A stretch of 49,336 bases of DNA from Desarmillaria ectypa (lineage: Eukaryota; Basidiomycota; Agaricomycetes; Agaricales; Physalacriaceae): assembly GCA_030407005.1 (NCBI GenBank), contig JAUDYN010000018.1:1-49336 (forward strand), in the 5' to 3' direction. Made by a program: the position numbers and the translations under genes. Of the stretch, positions 1 to 11,221 are shown piece after piece. Below the pieces are notes generated by a model. That model was given only the letters and a program-made list of their open reading frames with translations. It was not told the DNA's origin and did no database searches. Positions within the stretch are counted from its first letter, which is position 1. Each line of letters begins with the position of its first letter.

Positions 1-300
1 GCTGCCAAGCCCTATAAGCTGGCCAAACAGTATCCACATAATATTGCCAGTAGTCCATTTTACTTCAAACACTGCTTGATCCTTAGCACTGTGATGTGAT
101 AAGATCCATTCAATTTTCCATTGAGGGTCTGCCTCTGGAGTCTCTTGTATCTGGGTGTTAAGACATTCTGGAAATCTATAGTCATCATTAGAAACATGTA
201 TCTGAAGCAAGGAAGAGTGAAAAACTGGGTATACTCCTCTTTAAATAAAGCTTGAAGGTAGCTCCACATGGAATGAATGATTTTCAAAGTCCCTTGAGAT
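1..300 (-). pseudogene. Element D pol: chromo-like C-terminal end (left arm)
   Basis: Minus-strand remnant of the far C-terminus of a Ty3/gypsy polyprotein. The readable protein has the pattern NDDYRFPECLNTQI, followed by a chromo-like segment (WKIEWILSHH, FEVKWTTGNIMW) and ending LTDYLDLLG. In this agaricomycete gypsy family such a segment follows the integrase and is thought to tether it to chromatin. The frame shifts between segments and stops interrupt it. It is the same copy as 33218-33517 on the other arm, is separated from the integrase core by the solo LTR at 301-717, and is cut by the window edge. Confidence 0.7.
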
Positions 301-717
301 TGTTATGATTTTTCTGTTATCTTATCTTATCTGAGTCATATCCATGACTCATCCATCTAATCTATCAACAATTCCGACTCATATCCAGCTACTCGCCAAC
401 TCCTACCCTTGTTCTCACCATCTGTCACCCCAGATGCTTTCTATTGGATCTATGATCCTTCTGGACCACCCTACTTTGACACCATTCAAGCATGGACTCT
501 AGCATTTCACCTAAATATATCACTGTAGAAATAGTATATAAACAGAGTAAACTACACCATTGTACTCTATCTTTCGACTAAACTTTAATCATATACTCCT
601 TACTCTCACATACTAAAGACCATGCTTAAGTCTCTACTCGGGTAATTGTTTGAACATGTAACAGCCCCTAGAGACCAGCTGACATCCCAAGTCACGTGAC
701 CAAGGTGGTACCTAACA
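301..717 (+). mobile_element. Solo gypsy LTR with target duplication GAGAT (left arm)
   Basis: A 417-bp LTR that starts TGTTATGATTTTTC and ends GTACCTAACA. It is closely similar to the A1 LTRs at 34384 and 42547. It is flanked on both sides by GAGAT (296-300 and 718-722), a perfect 5-bp target-site duplication. With no internal region between the duplications it is a solo LTR left by LTR-LTR recombination. It carries a TATA-like ATATAAAC stretch near 536-544 and, about 30 nt on, the 13-mer ATCTTTCGACTAA (569-581), the predicted transcript 5' end discussed for elements A, E and H. It interrupts element D integrase. Confidence 0.93.
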
Positions 718-1502
718 GAGATCTTGTAAGGGCCAATATATTTTAAAATTAATTTGCAAGCTAGATCTTTAGCAAACTTCAAATTCTGGGTGGATATATA
801 TACCAAATCACCTTCATGGAAGGGCTCAAAACACTGCTTCCTATTTTCAATCTGAGTTTGCTTGACTTGAGTCTCAAGAATTGCATCATGAGCTGACATA
901 ATAGCTAGACATCACAATTGAACAAAAGTATGGACTGAGAGATACTCATTCTTCATGTTTGAGTTCCATATCATTGAGTGAGGCATCTGTCCTGTGTTGA
1001 GCATGAATGGAGCATAACCAGTAGTTTCTGACTAGGCACAGTTAAGGGAAAATTTAATAGCTGGTCATTTTGATACCCAATCCTTTTGAGTGGAGCTTAT
1101 GCACTGCCATAACATCTGGTTAATGGTACAATTAGCCTATTCTATAGAACTATCACTCTGAGGGTGATACACACTGGAAATATTCAGCTAGGTATCTGTA
1201 AGCTCATGCAGCCTTCTCCAAAAGATACTAGTGAACAGAGAGTCACAATCACTTATAATCCATTGAGACATTCCATGGTGCTTATAGACATGCTTGAACA
1301 TCAGTTCAGCTACTTGATGTGCAGAGTAGGTTGTATAGTATGGAACAAGGTTTACTATTGAAGTAAATAGGTTAATAATAACAGTTATTGACTCAAAAGT
1401 GCCATTATGATTTTTAGAATCTGATAATGGTCCCACAAAGTCAACACCAATAGCTTTCCAGGTCTACAGTAGAATCTTGAGAGGGTGCAGTAGGCTATAA
1501 GG
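718..1502 (-). pseudogene. Element D integrase core (left arm)
   Basis: Minus-strand integrase remnant. Readable blocks are GVDFVGPLSDSKN (first catalytic Asp), the block around WIISDCDSLFTS (second Asp), YHPQSDSSIE (catalytic Glu region), then AHDAILETQVKQT and FEPFHEGDLVYISTQ leading into KYIGPYKIS. The order and spacing fit the DD35E core and GPY region of a gypsy integrase. In-frame TGA and TAG codons and frame changes make it non-functional. It is bounded by two solo LTRs (301-717 and 1503-1899), each inserted with its own target duplication. Identical to 32016-32800 on the other arm. Confidence 0.85.
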
Positions 1503-1899
1503 TGTTAGAACTCAGTCCCCATGTGATCTTTGGATCAGACACTTTACTACTGGGCTGTCTCATATTCAGACAATCACTCATAATAGAAGAGCAGTTTAGA
1601 TCTTTGGATGAGTGTGAAAATGATATATAGATTAAGTTTAGTCAAAAGATAGAGAGTATGTACTAAAACTACTCTACTTATATACTGAAGTGTACAGTTT
1701 ATTAATAGGTGAAATAATAGCATTCATGTGTGAAATGAGTTAAGTCATGTGACTATGGTCTAACCATGGTGAGGTGTTTTAGAATAAGTGAGATGTGAGA
1801 GGGTTGATAAGACTGAATGATAGTGTTTTTGAGTGATGCATAGATGATGCATAAGCAATATGACATTGGATAAGATAAGATAATGGAAAAATCATAATA
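1503..1899 (-). mobile_element. Solo gypsy LTR with target duplication CCTTA/TAAGG (left arm)
   Basis: A 397-bp LTR in minus orientation, starting (sense) TATTATGATTTTTCC, a mutated TGTTACG start, and ending TTCTAACA. The flanking 5-mers are TAAGG on the plus strand at 1498-1502 and 1900-1904, a perfect target duplication. It sits inside element D integrase between the zinc-binding N-terminus and the catalytic core. It is the mirror of 31619-32015. The sense strand carries the conserved ATCTTTTGACTAA block, consistent with the same superfamily as E and H. Confidence 0.92.
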
Positions 1900-3791
1900 T
1901 AAGGCTTGCTCATTTTGCAAGTATGATATGACTCACAATATGATTTGATGTCCAAAACCATATTTTTTCCACCATACATTCAGGTGAAAATAATCTAATA
2001 TTAAATGAGCTTCTGAAATAATAATTTCTTGAGCTGTATGACCATTTATGAGAGTGTGAGGTATGCAGAGAAGTTGGTCATTATCCTTCTTTAGGTAGAC
2101 AAGGCTAATATCCTGGTTTCACTCAAAGTTGGCAAAGTGGGCTGGGTTTTTCATTATTTTCTTGAAGAGAGAATCATTAGAATACTGGTGCTGTATTGCC
2201 TTTTCAAAGTTAAGGCCATGGAGTGAGGGGATAACATTGACCAATGTTACCTCAGTCAAGTCTAAGTAGTGCCGACTTTTTCCTGATCATGTGATCTTAC
2301 TTTGCTAGCACTTTGAGTATCAGCCTCTTCAGATCTATTACTATTCTGACTTCTGTGCAGCAATTCCTTGCTTTTGGAACCTCCAGGCATGTCTCCTGAA
2401 GCTCTGGCAGGTTGTTTGGATAAGTTTTGGCTTGTATACTTGAAGCTATGGCTTGATCTTGCCAAGATTTTAATGCTATACACTATTATTTCCACTGCTT
2501 TCTGACTGCATTTTAGGTTTTTTAATAAGTTTAGGGCTATTGTGATGTGTACAGGATGATGATAAAGCCAAATCTTTGGTACTCCCACCCTCCTGTGTGT
2601 GTCTAGGCCTGACAATGCATATATGACCTTTTATCCTCTTTGCAAACTCAAATGATGTTTCTGAATGATCTGTATCTGTATTGGATCATTTTGAGAGTGT
2701 TATGGCATGGGCTGTACATGCTGCAAAGGCTTCTAAGCCTGCCAGTAATGGTATGGTGATTCCATGACTGTTTAGGTGATCCATACTGACATTATCATTA
2801 TGAACAGTGTATTTAGAGCATATGTGAACAGTACCAGGGGCATCATTGGTGTATATGCATGAGAGGGCATATGAGAGGATATTGGTTTCACCAGATATGT
2901 ATTATATCTCAAAATCAAATGCACTCATCTTTTCTAACCAACATGCTTGTCTTTCTGTTAGGTCTTTTTGCTTTATAAGGTGAATTAATCTTTTATGATC
3001 TGTTATCCATGTAAAATGAACACTCTGTAAGACATCTCAGTGGCATAGCATTGTTTCAAGATCCACTAGCATTTCTAGTTCATGAACCACATAATTCTGT
3101 TGTGCTGAACTGAGCTTCATAGAATAGAAGGCTGCAATCTTGGCCTTCTGCCATTTATTACCTTGGGCAATATAGCCTGCAATGCTGGCAGAGCTTGCAT
3201 CCATGACCATTCTGACAGGCTTATGATTCAGTGAGTATTCTAATGGTACTTGGCTATAATTATGATGATGCTCAACAATTTTCTTGATCTCATCAAAGGC
3301 TTGCTGTTTAGTGTAGGACCAACAGAATGGGACTGTCAAGCCTGTGAGAGTATGAAGGATTCTTATGGGACCATGAATGCAAGGTAAGTCATCTGCAAGA
3401 TATTCTATACTTTCAAGAAATTCTAACAACAATCCTTTTGATGTAAGAGTCTTCCAGTTGATTATAAAATCTACTTTATCAGGATCCATATGTATTCCAT
3501 TATTATCAATATTATGACCAAATACTTTCATTTCTTTTGATAAGAAGTTAAGTTTTAAGGCACTCAAGTATAATTGCTCTTACTTTAATATATCAATAAT
3601 ATATTTAACATGCTTAACATGATCCTTGACTGTGTCTAAATAGATAATAACATCATCTAGGTAAATCTCCATAAAGACACCTATATAGAATGAGAAGATA
3701 TGGTTCATCAGTGCCTGATAAGTTGTGGGTGCATTGCAGTCACCCTATTATAGAATAAGACTGACTATATTTTCATCAGAGGTTGTGACAG
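1900..3791 (-). pseudogene. Element D RT thumb, RNase H and integrase zinc region (left arm)
   Basis: Minus-strand gypsy pol remnant, mirror of 29727-31618. Reading from 3791 downward there is the RT palm with YLDD (3652-3663), a connection region (GIHMDPDKVDFIINWKT), RNase H (VMDASSASIAGYIAQ, then AFYSMKLSSAQQNYVVHELE), and the integrase HHCC region ending SYCESYHTCKMSKPY. The 176-codon open stretch at 3037-3567 is the best preserved part; downstream there are several stops and frame changes. The N-terminal RT is missing because the sequence joins LTR-1360 at 3791/3792. Confidence 0.87.
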
Positions 3792-4744
3792 CTCTAAGAA
3801 CTTTGCTTAAACTAACTTCAAAACACTCTGGACCTCTGTAGAATGCAATAGTAAACTCTAAGAAACTTTAATTCAGTATAATACTATGAGTGACTTAGTG
3901 ACTATTAATCACTTCATCAAGATTAAGCACAAAAGCCTTTAGTTACTACTAGTGAGGGCTCAACTGTGGGGATAGCTTGCCTAGTGTGCATGAGCACCCA
4001 TCCCACTACTTATATACTACTGAGAAAGGTATAAAAACTAAAAACATCATCTGAATATAGGGTTTATTAGTAAGGATTTCTTGGCTAGTCATGAATAAAA
4101 TGTGAATAATCATGCTATAGCCAGTCTAGTCTATTTTCATTTCAAATGGTTGGTCTAGAGACTCCACATTCAGTCTTTCCACACTCTTAGCCCAACTACA
4201 TGCCCTAGTAACATAGTTATATGAATATCTAAATATTGGTGCCTATAACAGCTATCCAATGATGATTGAGAATGCACTCCAGCTACACTAGTACTGGTCA
4301 TAAGAGATCTATATTGCAATAGTCGAATCTAGACTTAAGGTTAATCCATTCCTAATTCATTTCTAAGTCCTGTTTCAAGATTGCCATGTGACTAGTTATC
4401 CTGACTTAGGTGTTTATGCCCAGTCTGGGCTGCTAGTAACAGAACTTGACGAGATCTGTGTACTCTGCTCCTGGTTTTTGTGTGCTAGTAGCATTCTTTA
4501 TTTGCTAGTGGCTGTATTTCACTTAGTCCTGCTAGCATTCAAGTTACTAGTCTAGCCAGCTGGTAGATTTAACCCACTAATGGTGTCACATCTAAGTCCT
4601 GGCTCTCCCAGTCTCTTACTGCTTTTAACTATCAGCTCAAAGCCTCAGCTATAGTCCTCTATATATCACTAGTATAGGATATATGTGCAATAGTATTGTT
4701 ACAAAATTGCAAAATCTAGGTATGAATGCATAGATAGCATATCA
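3792..4744 (-). mobile_element. LTR-1360 copy 1, truncated (left arm)
   Basis: About 953 bp homologous to the 1360-bp repeat seen complete at 47501-48860. It keeps the GCATATCA end at 4744 but lacks about 400 bp of the other end, where it abuts element D RT. It is poor in CpG and visibly older than the complete copies. The sense strand is inferred from the TATATAAG box and AATAAA order in the complete copies. It is the mirror of 28774-29726. No target duplication can be identified because one end is gone. Confidence 0.88.
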
Positions 4745-6080
4745 CTAGCACAACTCTTTCCTGTGGAAGAGGTCTGAAAGGCTGCCAAGTATGTACTAGG
4801 AAGCTATAGATCCCCTTATGTCAATCCTACTCCAGTATACATGCCATATGCATCTCAAGAAATGCTACTGTCTTACCCTATGCAAGGTCAGCAAGTAGCA
4901 TCTGCTCCAGCTTATGGGCAATCTCCAGTAGTACCTGGGAGAAGCATAGTAAAAATGATAGATGCCTTACAGCAGGCATCCACTATGGGTCCACTGCTTA
5001 TCTTCTACAATCCATATAGGTATTCACCCTATAGGCAGCCAAATCCTGCAATGCTATGTCAAGTAGCTGCACTAGCCACTTTGCAACAAATGGCTCCCTC
5101 TGTTAAAATAAAGTCCATGGAAGTTACTGGCTACTATCAAGAAACTGGCAGACAAAGGAGGAGCCAGCAGCAATAATAGAAAGTGTGAATATGATGGATG
5201 CAACATGGGTTATAGGAATTGTGCTGCAAGAGAAGCAGATACTGATAGTGGTCTTATCAAGTGGGACTACAATAAGTGGAGGCTAATTATACCAGATGGT
5301 TCTAACCTACTCAAGAGGTCAGGATTACTCAAGGCATGGATTGACAAATAGCATGAGGAGCACAAAAAATACACTTCCATCAATATTATATCTATGCAAG
5401 CTATGGGAACTGCTGCATAAGGATACAGGAAAAAGGTGGACAATACCATGAATTATTCAATGATTATTCCTTTACAGATAACAAGCTTATATGAGAAGTA
5501 TGTGAAAATTCAAGCCACTCAACTTATAGCATATATAGGGGATCTGCAAGAGGAGGAAGAGGAAGATGAAGACTCCACCATCAAGATCCTTAAACAGATG
5601 CTTCAGGAGTGGGTTAACACAAAGAATGATGCCAAAGTGCAAGAAAAGAAACAAGGGTGACCATTTAAGAAGGTCAAAGTTCTAATACTATCTGCTGGAG
5701 AAAATCAGCCATCTGCTTCAATGTCCACTCAACCTGAGCCAGTAGCTAAGGGAAACATGAAGATGCAGGATCCACCTGCTAAAGCTAAAGAACAGCAAGT
5801 GGAAATGAAGAAGGACTTATGTCAATACAAGTATGCAGCTCTCATTCTTCAGCCTGGTACAATGGATGAACTCTATAACAGAGTATTGGACTCTAAGCTC
5901 AAAGTATCTATTAAGGAGTTATGTGGAGAGAGCCCAGCAATATGCTACAAGCTGAAAGAAGCCCTTACCAACCACAAAGTACCTGTAGAGACACTAAAAG
6001 GTATAGAGGCAGCCACTGTTGGCCAAGATTCACTAATCATCATGACCTTGTAAAAGGGTTGACATGTGCATATAGTTGTA
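4745..6080 (+). pseudogene. Element B gag remnant (left arm)
   Basis: Plus-strand gag of an agaricomycete gypsy lineage, probably the same lineage as D. It has a Gln/Pro/Ala-rich stretch (4841-5176), then a degenerate zinc-knuckle CEYDGCNMGYRNC near 5188, followed by the typical IIPDGSNLLKRSGLLKAWID linker. After that come an acidic segment (EEEEEDEDS) and a Lys-rich part. Stops (TAA, TGA, TAG) split it into pieces of 60-111 codons. The start of gag is missing because LTR-1360 copy 1 abuts at 4744. Identification is from recalled family pattern, not from a search. Confidence 0.65.
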
Positions 6081-7509
6081 GCAGATGAAGTGGCTGGATT
6101 ATGAGCCTTAACTCCAGTCATTGATGGCCTGCATGAAGTAGAAGCAGTTCTAGATGAAGGCTCTCAAGTGATAGCAATGTTTGCTGAAGTTTGGGAAAAA
6201 TGCGGACTGCTATTGGACTCATCTGTCAAGATCTCCCTGACTAGTGCTAATAGTGAGATAGAATGGTCTCTGGGCTTATGTAGAGATGTATCCTTCAACT
6301 TCAAAGGGTTGGAGGTACACCTGAAAGTATATGTTGTGGAATATGTTGCATATAATGTTCTTCTGAGATGACTCTTCAGTATCCTATGTGAATTAAAGAT
6401 TGATAATAGGGCCAATAGTGACCAGATCCTAATGCTTCAAAACCCCAACACAGGGTTAGAAGTTGTTATACCAACATATGAGAAAGATTGCCTGCTTTTC
6501 TCATGGACTAGAGGATATTTAAGTTTGAATCCACACATGTATGAGCTGTGTCTGCTCTATGATATATACAAAAATTTTCTTTAAGTGAGAACCTATTCTC
6601 TGAACAAGGAGAATTGGGACTCTCTATTATGGTCAAAAAACTACCATCAGATTAATTGCATTGGACACATTCACTCTTGACTGCAGCTGATGGCTCAACC
6701 AATTATATAGATCTTACATCTATTCCTGAGTAGGCTATTGCTGTATCTACTATAAGAAATGATCAAGTGCAGCATATGAATGGCCTTGATCATTCCCAGC
6801 CTTACATTAGCAAGACTAGGGAAATAGCTTGTTAACAACTCAATACTCCTCTGGTCACCAGAACTGATTTTGTTTCTGCTCAAGCAGATAACAGCCTTTC
6901 CAATTTTAGCAACCCCACTCAGTTTCATTCTATGTCAATTTTACAGTATATTAATCACCCTTATAAGCTATTATTATTCATGGACTTGTTCAGAGTGAAC
7001 AGTACACATAGCAGATCTTCTTTCTTCAAATCTACTGGCATATTTGAGGTGACTCACTCTAAGCTCAAGAAGAAGAAATATAAGAAGGTCAAAAACCATA
7101 TAAAACCAATACCCACAATATTGCCTGAAGGGTTTTGAATCATATGAGAGATCACTGGAGACCTACTAGTGGATATTCCAATCCTATCTACAAATCTGCC
7201 CAAATTTCACTCAGTCAGATGCTATACTCAAGAAAACCATGATATAATAGAAGAAAATCATCCAGAAGACTTCCTACAGTCAGAAGAGTGGAAGCTCATG
7301 CATCACCTCATGATGCTGCAAGAGAGTAGATTTGCATGGGATGAGTCACCGAAGGGGAAATTCAGAGAAGATTTCTTCCCCCCAGTGACTATTCAAGTCA
7401 TAGAACACATTCTTTGGGTACACAAAAATATTCCTATTCCTTCAGGCCTATATCATGAAGTCATAGCCATTGTCAAAGATAAGATAGCTTCTGGAATATA
7501 TGAGCCTTC
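6081..7509 (+). pseudogene. Element B protease and start of RT (left arm)
   Basis: Plus-strand continuation of element B. The aspartic protease is readable around 6080-6500 (LTPVIDGLHEVEAVLDEGSQ, KISLTSANSEIEWSLGLCR, AYNVLL); the active-site triplet reads D-E-G rather than the common DSG, a form I recall from this lineage. From about 6932 the pre-RT linker appears (KPIPTILPEGF), then SRFAWDESPKGKFREDFFPP and NIPIPSGLYHEV, which lead into RT in this family. The element stops at GIYEPS, where element C's LTR is inserted at 7510; the rest of RT is not found beyond it. Confidence 0.78.
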
Positions 7510-7912
7510 TGTTAGATCCAGCCTTCACATGATCTGCAGACACATGCTATTTCCCTCAGGCTGTCTTGTGTTTAGATAGTCACCTGAAGGAGAGCAATGA
7601 TAGTCTTCAGACCCAAAGAGGAAGGGCTAAGTTCTTAGCCAAGTTCTGATAGTGAAGGTTTAGTATGAATAAATGTTAGCTTGAAGCCAGGGATATTACA
7701 GCAAAAGCTAATCTATTTATATATAAAGTTGAGAGTCCTAAAAATAAGTATGGCCACTCATAGTACATGCATAAAACAATAGGAAATCACCTGTTTGGTG
7801 ACTATTATGAGGCATAGTATAATTGCTGGAGTCATCTGTTATAGGCAAGGTGACAATGATAATAGGGAAAATAGTGGCAATCATAGAGATAAGATAAGGA
7901 AAAGTCATAACA
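7510..7912 (-). mobile_element. Element C 3' LTR (left arm)
   Basis: A 403-bp LTR in minus orientation; sense start TGTTATGACTTTTCCTTATC, end GGATCTAACA. It directly follows (in element sense) the end of element C pol, a small hairpin and a polypurine tract, so it is the 3' LTR. It cuts element B within RT. The partner 5' LTR survives only as a fragment at 11014-11221, so the target duplication cannot be checked. Mirror of 25606-26008. Confidence 0.9.
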
Positions 7913-8790
7913 TTACCCTCTTGTTAAGACAGTCATCCTGACTGTCAAGGTTCCTCATTGGGGAGTTTGTACTGTGATTCAGCTTGGTGGGTCCAATATT
8001 CATTGATGAGGACCTTCCAACAGATTGGGTCTGGGCTTTTGACCTATTTCCAAATTCCATCTTCCTATTGTGCAAGGTATGTAATGTCTCCATTCTCCAA
8101 ATATTCATGATTGAGGATGTTAGAGATGGCTTTTCCAGTGGTTATAATTTTAGCAGTATTTAGACATCACCTTAGCCTGTACTTGGCATATTCATGAGTC
8201 AAGTACTTTCTCAATCTTGTACTCCTCCTATCTGTCAATAAGGTTGGGGGGAGGCAGGGGAGGCAGTTGTTAGTTTGGGAAGGCTGGGGTGGTGTATGGT
8301 GTTAGCAGCTTTTCATTGAATCACAGATGAATCTTCCAATGAGGTGGCAGCTTTAGTTTATATGCTGACATGCTTATTTTCTTGAGGATTACAAATGGTC
8401 CTGTTCATTTGTCATCAAGCTTCCTTTTTGGTCTTAGGAGATAAAGGTTGCTCATGTTGAGCCAAACCTTATCACCCATCTTATATTCTTGTGCAGAACA
8501 TCTCTTCTTGTCATATTGCTCCTTCATTTGTATTGTGGCCTTATTTAATGCATCATGCACCTTCTTATGTACTTGTGCCATGATTTCTGTGAACTGCATA
8601 GCAGCTGGATTTGTGAATGAGATTCCACTGGTTGAGTCTGGTATGAGTCATAGGTTCCTTCCATATAGTACCATGGATGGGCTCCTGTTCATAGCCAAGC
8701 ATACCCAGCTATTATGTGTGAACTCTGCAAGTGGTAATCAGTTACTTCAATCATCTTGTCTATAATTGATAAAAATCCAGAGGTACTTCT
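7913..8790 (-). pseudogene. Element C integrase C-terminus and chromo region
   Basis: Minus-strand pol end. From 8790 downward it reads as the end of the integrase core (LPLAEFTHN, SPSMVLYG), then AQVHKKVHDALNKATIQM, DKVWLNMSNLYLLRPKRK and a GPY-like region, Pro-rich linker, a degraded chromodomain and the conserved tail NHEYLENGDITYLAQ. It aligns block for block with A1 41560-42514. It carries several TGA/TAG stops. Bases 7928-7946 form a perfect 8-bp hairpin with loop GGA just before the polypurine tract. The inverted-repeat boundary (8264) falls inside this segment. Confidence 0.85.
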
Positions 8791-9345
8791 TGGCTTTAAG
8801 AAAGATCTTGTTTTCCCACAGGCATTGTAATATGTGGCATATGATCTGTCAGTGTTCACCTAGGGTTTTTGTGAAGATAAAAATGTTGTCCAAATAAATG
8901 GTGACTTTCCCTTTAGAGATGAGATCATGAAAGATGTTATTTATCATCCATTAAAACATCATGGGTGAGTTGGTTAGTCTGAAAAACATGATGGTGGGCT
9001 TAAATAGCCCACAATTAGTCTGGAAGGTGGCTTTTTATTTATCACCTTTGCAGATCTATACATTATTGTATTCTCAGCAGATGTCAAGTTTGGAGAAATA
9101 CTTGGTGCTGCATAGCTTGTTGATTAGTTTGAAAATTAGAGGGAGGGGATAGTGATTCTTGATTGTCATTTCATTGAGTTTTTGATAATCCTAGACAGGT
9201 TGGAGAGAGCCATTTTTCTTCTTGACAAAAAAGAAGGGAGAGGTGAATGGTGACTTGGAGGGATAGATGTATTCTGAGCTAAGATTTTCATCTAGGAATT
9301 TGTTGAGCTGTTCCTGTTCACTTCAGTTCAATGGGTAGACTTTGT
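8791..9345 (-). pseudogene. Element C reverse transcriptase, deleted
   Basis: Minus-strand RT from [16 protein letters not shown] through MTIKNHYPLPLI, KYFSKLDI, NSPMMF and KVTIYLDNIFIFTK. The catalytic YLDD is YLDN (8885-8896), one Asp lost by a G-to-A type change. After FLKAKKY the frame jumps straight to the integrase end, so RT thumb, all of RNase H and most of integrase are missing. The junction is at about 8785-8795. Stops are frequent. The same domains are intact in order in A1. Confidence 0.87.
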
Positions 9346-10855
9346 GTTAGGCACTAGCTCAATAGTATGATCCTATGGTTTCTGTTTGGGAAGCTCATCA
9401 AAGTTCTCCTTTGAGAATAGATCTTTATAGCTCTGATACTGAGAAGGTACTAACTTCTTAAAGGTTTTCTTTGGTTTTTCTGCATTGGTAGTGGCAGCAA
9501 GATTATTAGTATGGTGTACAGTGCAAATAACTAGCTCTTCTTGCATGTTGATGGCAAGTATGACATCTCCATCTTTGAGTTCCTCATCCTATGGATCTTC
9601 TGAATCTGAATTGGGGAGGGGGAGTGGATTTGTGGCACACAGATAGTGCCCAAATATGACCATGCCTGTTTCCCAGTTGATTACTGGATTATGGCATTTC
9701 AGCCAATCATGACCTAAATAGACCATTTTAGAACCAAGGTTTATGACTGCTAGATTGATGTGTTCACTGTGACCCCTAATGGTCATTTAGAGTTTGACAA
9801 ATTCAGTGATGTTACCCACCTGATTGTGAGTCTCATTGGCATTGTAGATGGGAATGGGAACTATGGCCTTTTGAGTGAGAAGATTATGCTTCTGGACATA
9901 GGAGCAGTTAATCAAACTGCTCATACAGCCACTATCAAGTAGGGCTCTAGTTGTGAGTTTTTGCATTCCAGTACAGGGGGTGAGTTACATGTCAATCAAA
10001 AAGTCATGTCTGAGACTTTTTATGCCACAAATGTAGTGAATCAATTTATAGAGTTTAAAGAGCCTTTCTCTGACATCATCAGCCCTATCTTGTAGCTCTA
10101 TTATGAACTTGTTGGTGATTTTGGTGGTACATTTGGAGTGTACCCACAAGGAGAGAGTGGCCTTAGTGGCAGCAGCTGTTGTTGCTTTCTAGACTGCATG
10201 TAGGGTTCAGTCAATCCAGAAAGATTTGTACCAAGTATTTGTGGAGGATATCCCCTTGTTAGAGTCATCTGTGGATTTCTTTTTGTTGTCATTGGTGGAT
10301 GCCACCACAGAATGAGTCTCTCTTGGAGTCTGGCACTACTTATCTGTTCATATCCAGAATACAGTGTCATCTTCTTTATTGAGCACCTCAATGATAGTAA
10401 CTCTAGGCCCTCTTTTTACTATCTGGGTGCTAGCAGATCCTTTTTCTTCTTTGGCTGGGTCAGTGCCTGATAGAGGTTCATTGGGGTGGGAGTTGTGGTT
10501 TCCAGAGAGATTGTTCTATATGATGAAGGATTACTCTGAAATGATGGGTCATGCTCAGGTCATTCTTTTGGACTGTTCAGCTTTTCCTGTTCTTTCTAGG
10601 CCTGGAAACTCACTTGAATCTCTTCTAGGGTTGCTGACTCTGTATTATGACTGCTCAGTAGCATATTGTAATGGTTCTGGTGAGTCAATTCTGATTCTAG
10701 TTTGCTAATCATATGAGTGACATTAGAAGCAATATTATTGTCCTTGCACATAGTTATATGGGTATCTAAAAAGGTATTATAAGTCTGACTAACAGAGGAT
10801 GAGAGTGCACCAGTATCATTCTGAGTTGCTGAAGGGGAATTGAACCCTTAGTAAC
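9346..10855 (-). pseudogene. Element C protease and pre-protease region
   Basis: Minus strand. The protease is recognised by LTTRALLDSGCMSS and the conserved block MTIRGHSEHINLAVINLGSK-YLGHDWLKCHNPV (9589-9786), which aligns with A1 39040-39140. Upstream lies the long linker between nucleocapsid and protease that is typical of this superfamily, including a segment matching A1 WFKPFGIDWTM and AKVVLSI. This linker has no domain I recognise. It reads in the -1 frame relative to the nucleocapsid, as in A1 and A2. Multiple stops. Confidence 0.8.
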
Positions 10856-10856
10856 C
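10825..10856 (-). promoter_or_regulatory. Stop-adjacent RNA hairpin, element C
   Basis: Directly after the nucleocapsid stop TAG (10858-10856) the minus strand folds as: lower stem GTTACT with AGCAAC (one A:C mismatch), one bulged C, upper stem AAGGG with CCCTT, loop TTCAATTC. Shape, bulge position and distance to the stop match the hairpins of A1, A2 and G while the stem bases differ. Probable role in Gag-Pol recoding is inference. Confidence 0.65.
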
Positions 10857-11013
10857 TATTCTTTTACTTTCTCTACTTTTGAGTCTGTTTTCTCTTCATC
10901 TTTTACCACTACTAGAGATTGTACATTCCTAAATTCCTTGGGGCAGTCCTTGGCCATATAGCCCTTCTTGTTGCACTGAAAGCATCTTCCCTTGGTTTTG
11001 CATTAGTCAACCT
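10856..11013 (-). pseudogene. Element C nucleocapsid zinc knuckle
   Basis: Minus-strand fragment with CFQCNKKGYMAKDC, a CX2CX4HX4C knuckle in which the His has become Tyr, followed by the conserved tail KVEKVKE and TAG. The upstream gag is absent: the sequence runs directly into a C-type LTR fragment at 11014. This is not the normal position of a 5' LTR, so the junction reflects an insertion or recombination in gag. Confidence 0.82.
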
Positions 11014-11221
11014 TGTTAGACTCACTCCTCATGTGATCTATGGACATGTGCTTACATCCAGGCTGTCTTACAGTTGGACAATCACCCAGGATGAGCAGTA
11101 ATGGTCATGAGATCCAAGTAAGAGAGACTAAGTTTTTAGTTGAGTTCTTTTGAAGAGAGAAGATAGTATAGATAAACTTTAGTTTGAAGCTGGGGTTTTA
11201 CAGTGAGAACTAACTAGTTTA
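11014..11221 (-). mobile_element. Truncated C-type LTR (R-U5 part)
   Basis: About 208 bp matching the part of the C LTR next to its TGTTAG end (compare 7510-7720): TGTTAGACTCACTCC at 11014, then the shared GGCTGTCTTA block and the CTTTAGTTTGAAGCTGGGG block. It is cut at 11221 by the element E 3' LTR. It joins the nucleocapsid of C directly, so either a second C-type LTR inserted in gag or the gag was lost by recombination. Confidence 0.8.

Larger units (their letters stand above)
1..8264. repeat. Left arm of large inverted repeat
   Basis: This arm is the reverse complement of 25254-33517, with position x pairing with 33518 minus x. Every open frame in it has an identical partner at exactly that offset, so there are no indels over about 8.26 kb, and the stretches compared base by base were identical. 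The inner end is at about 8264, where the match to the other arm breaks down inside element C pol. The outer end is not seen because the window starts here. The arm contains already decayed retrotransposons, so the duplication is younger than that decay, or it is an assembly artefact. Confidence 0.95.

Noticed and set aside
1164..1361. Plus-strand ORF at 1164-1361 (and mirror 32157-32354)
   Set aside because: Antisense to recognised integrase core sequence.
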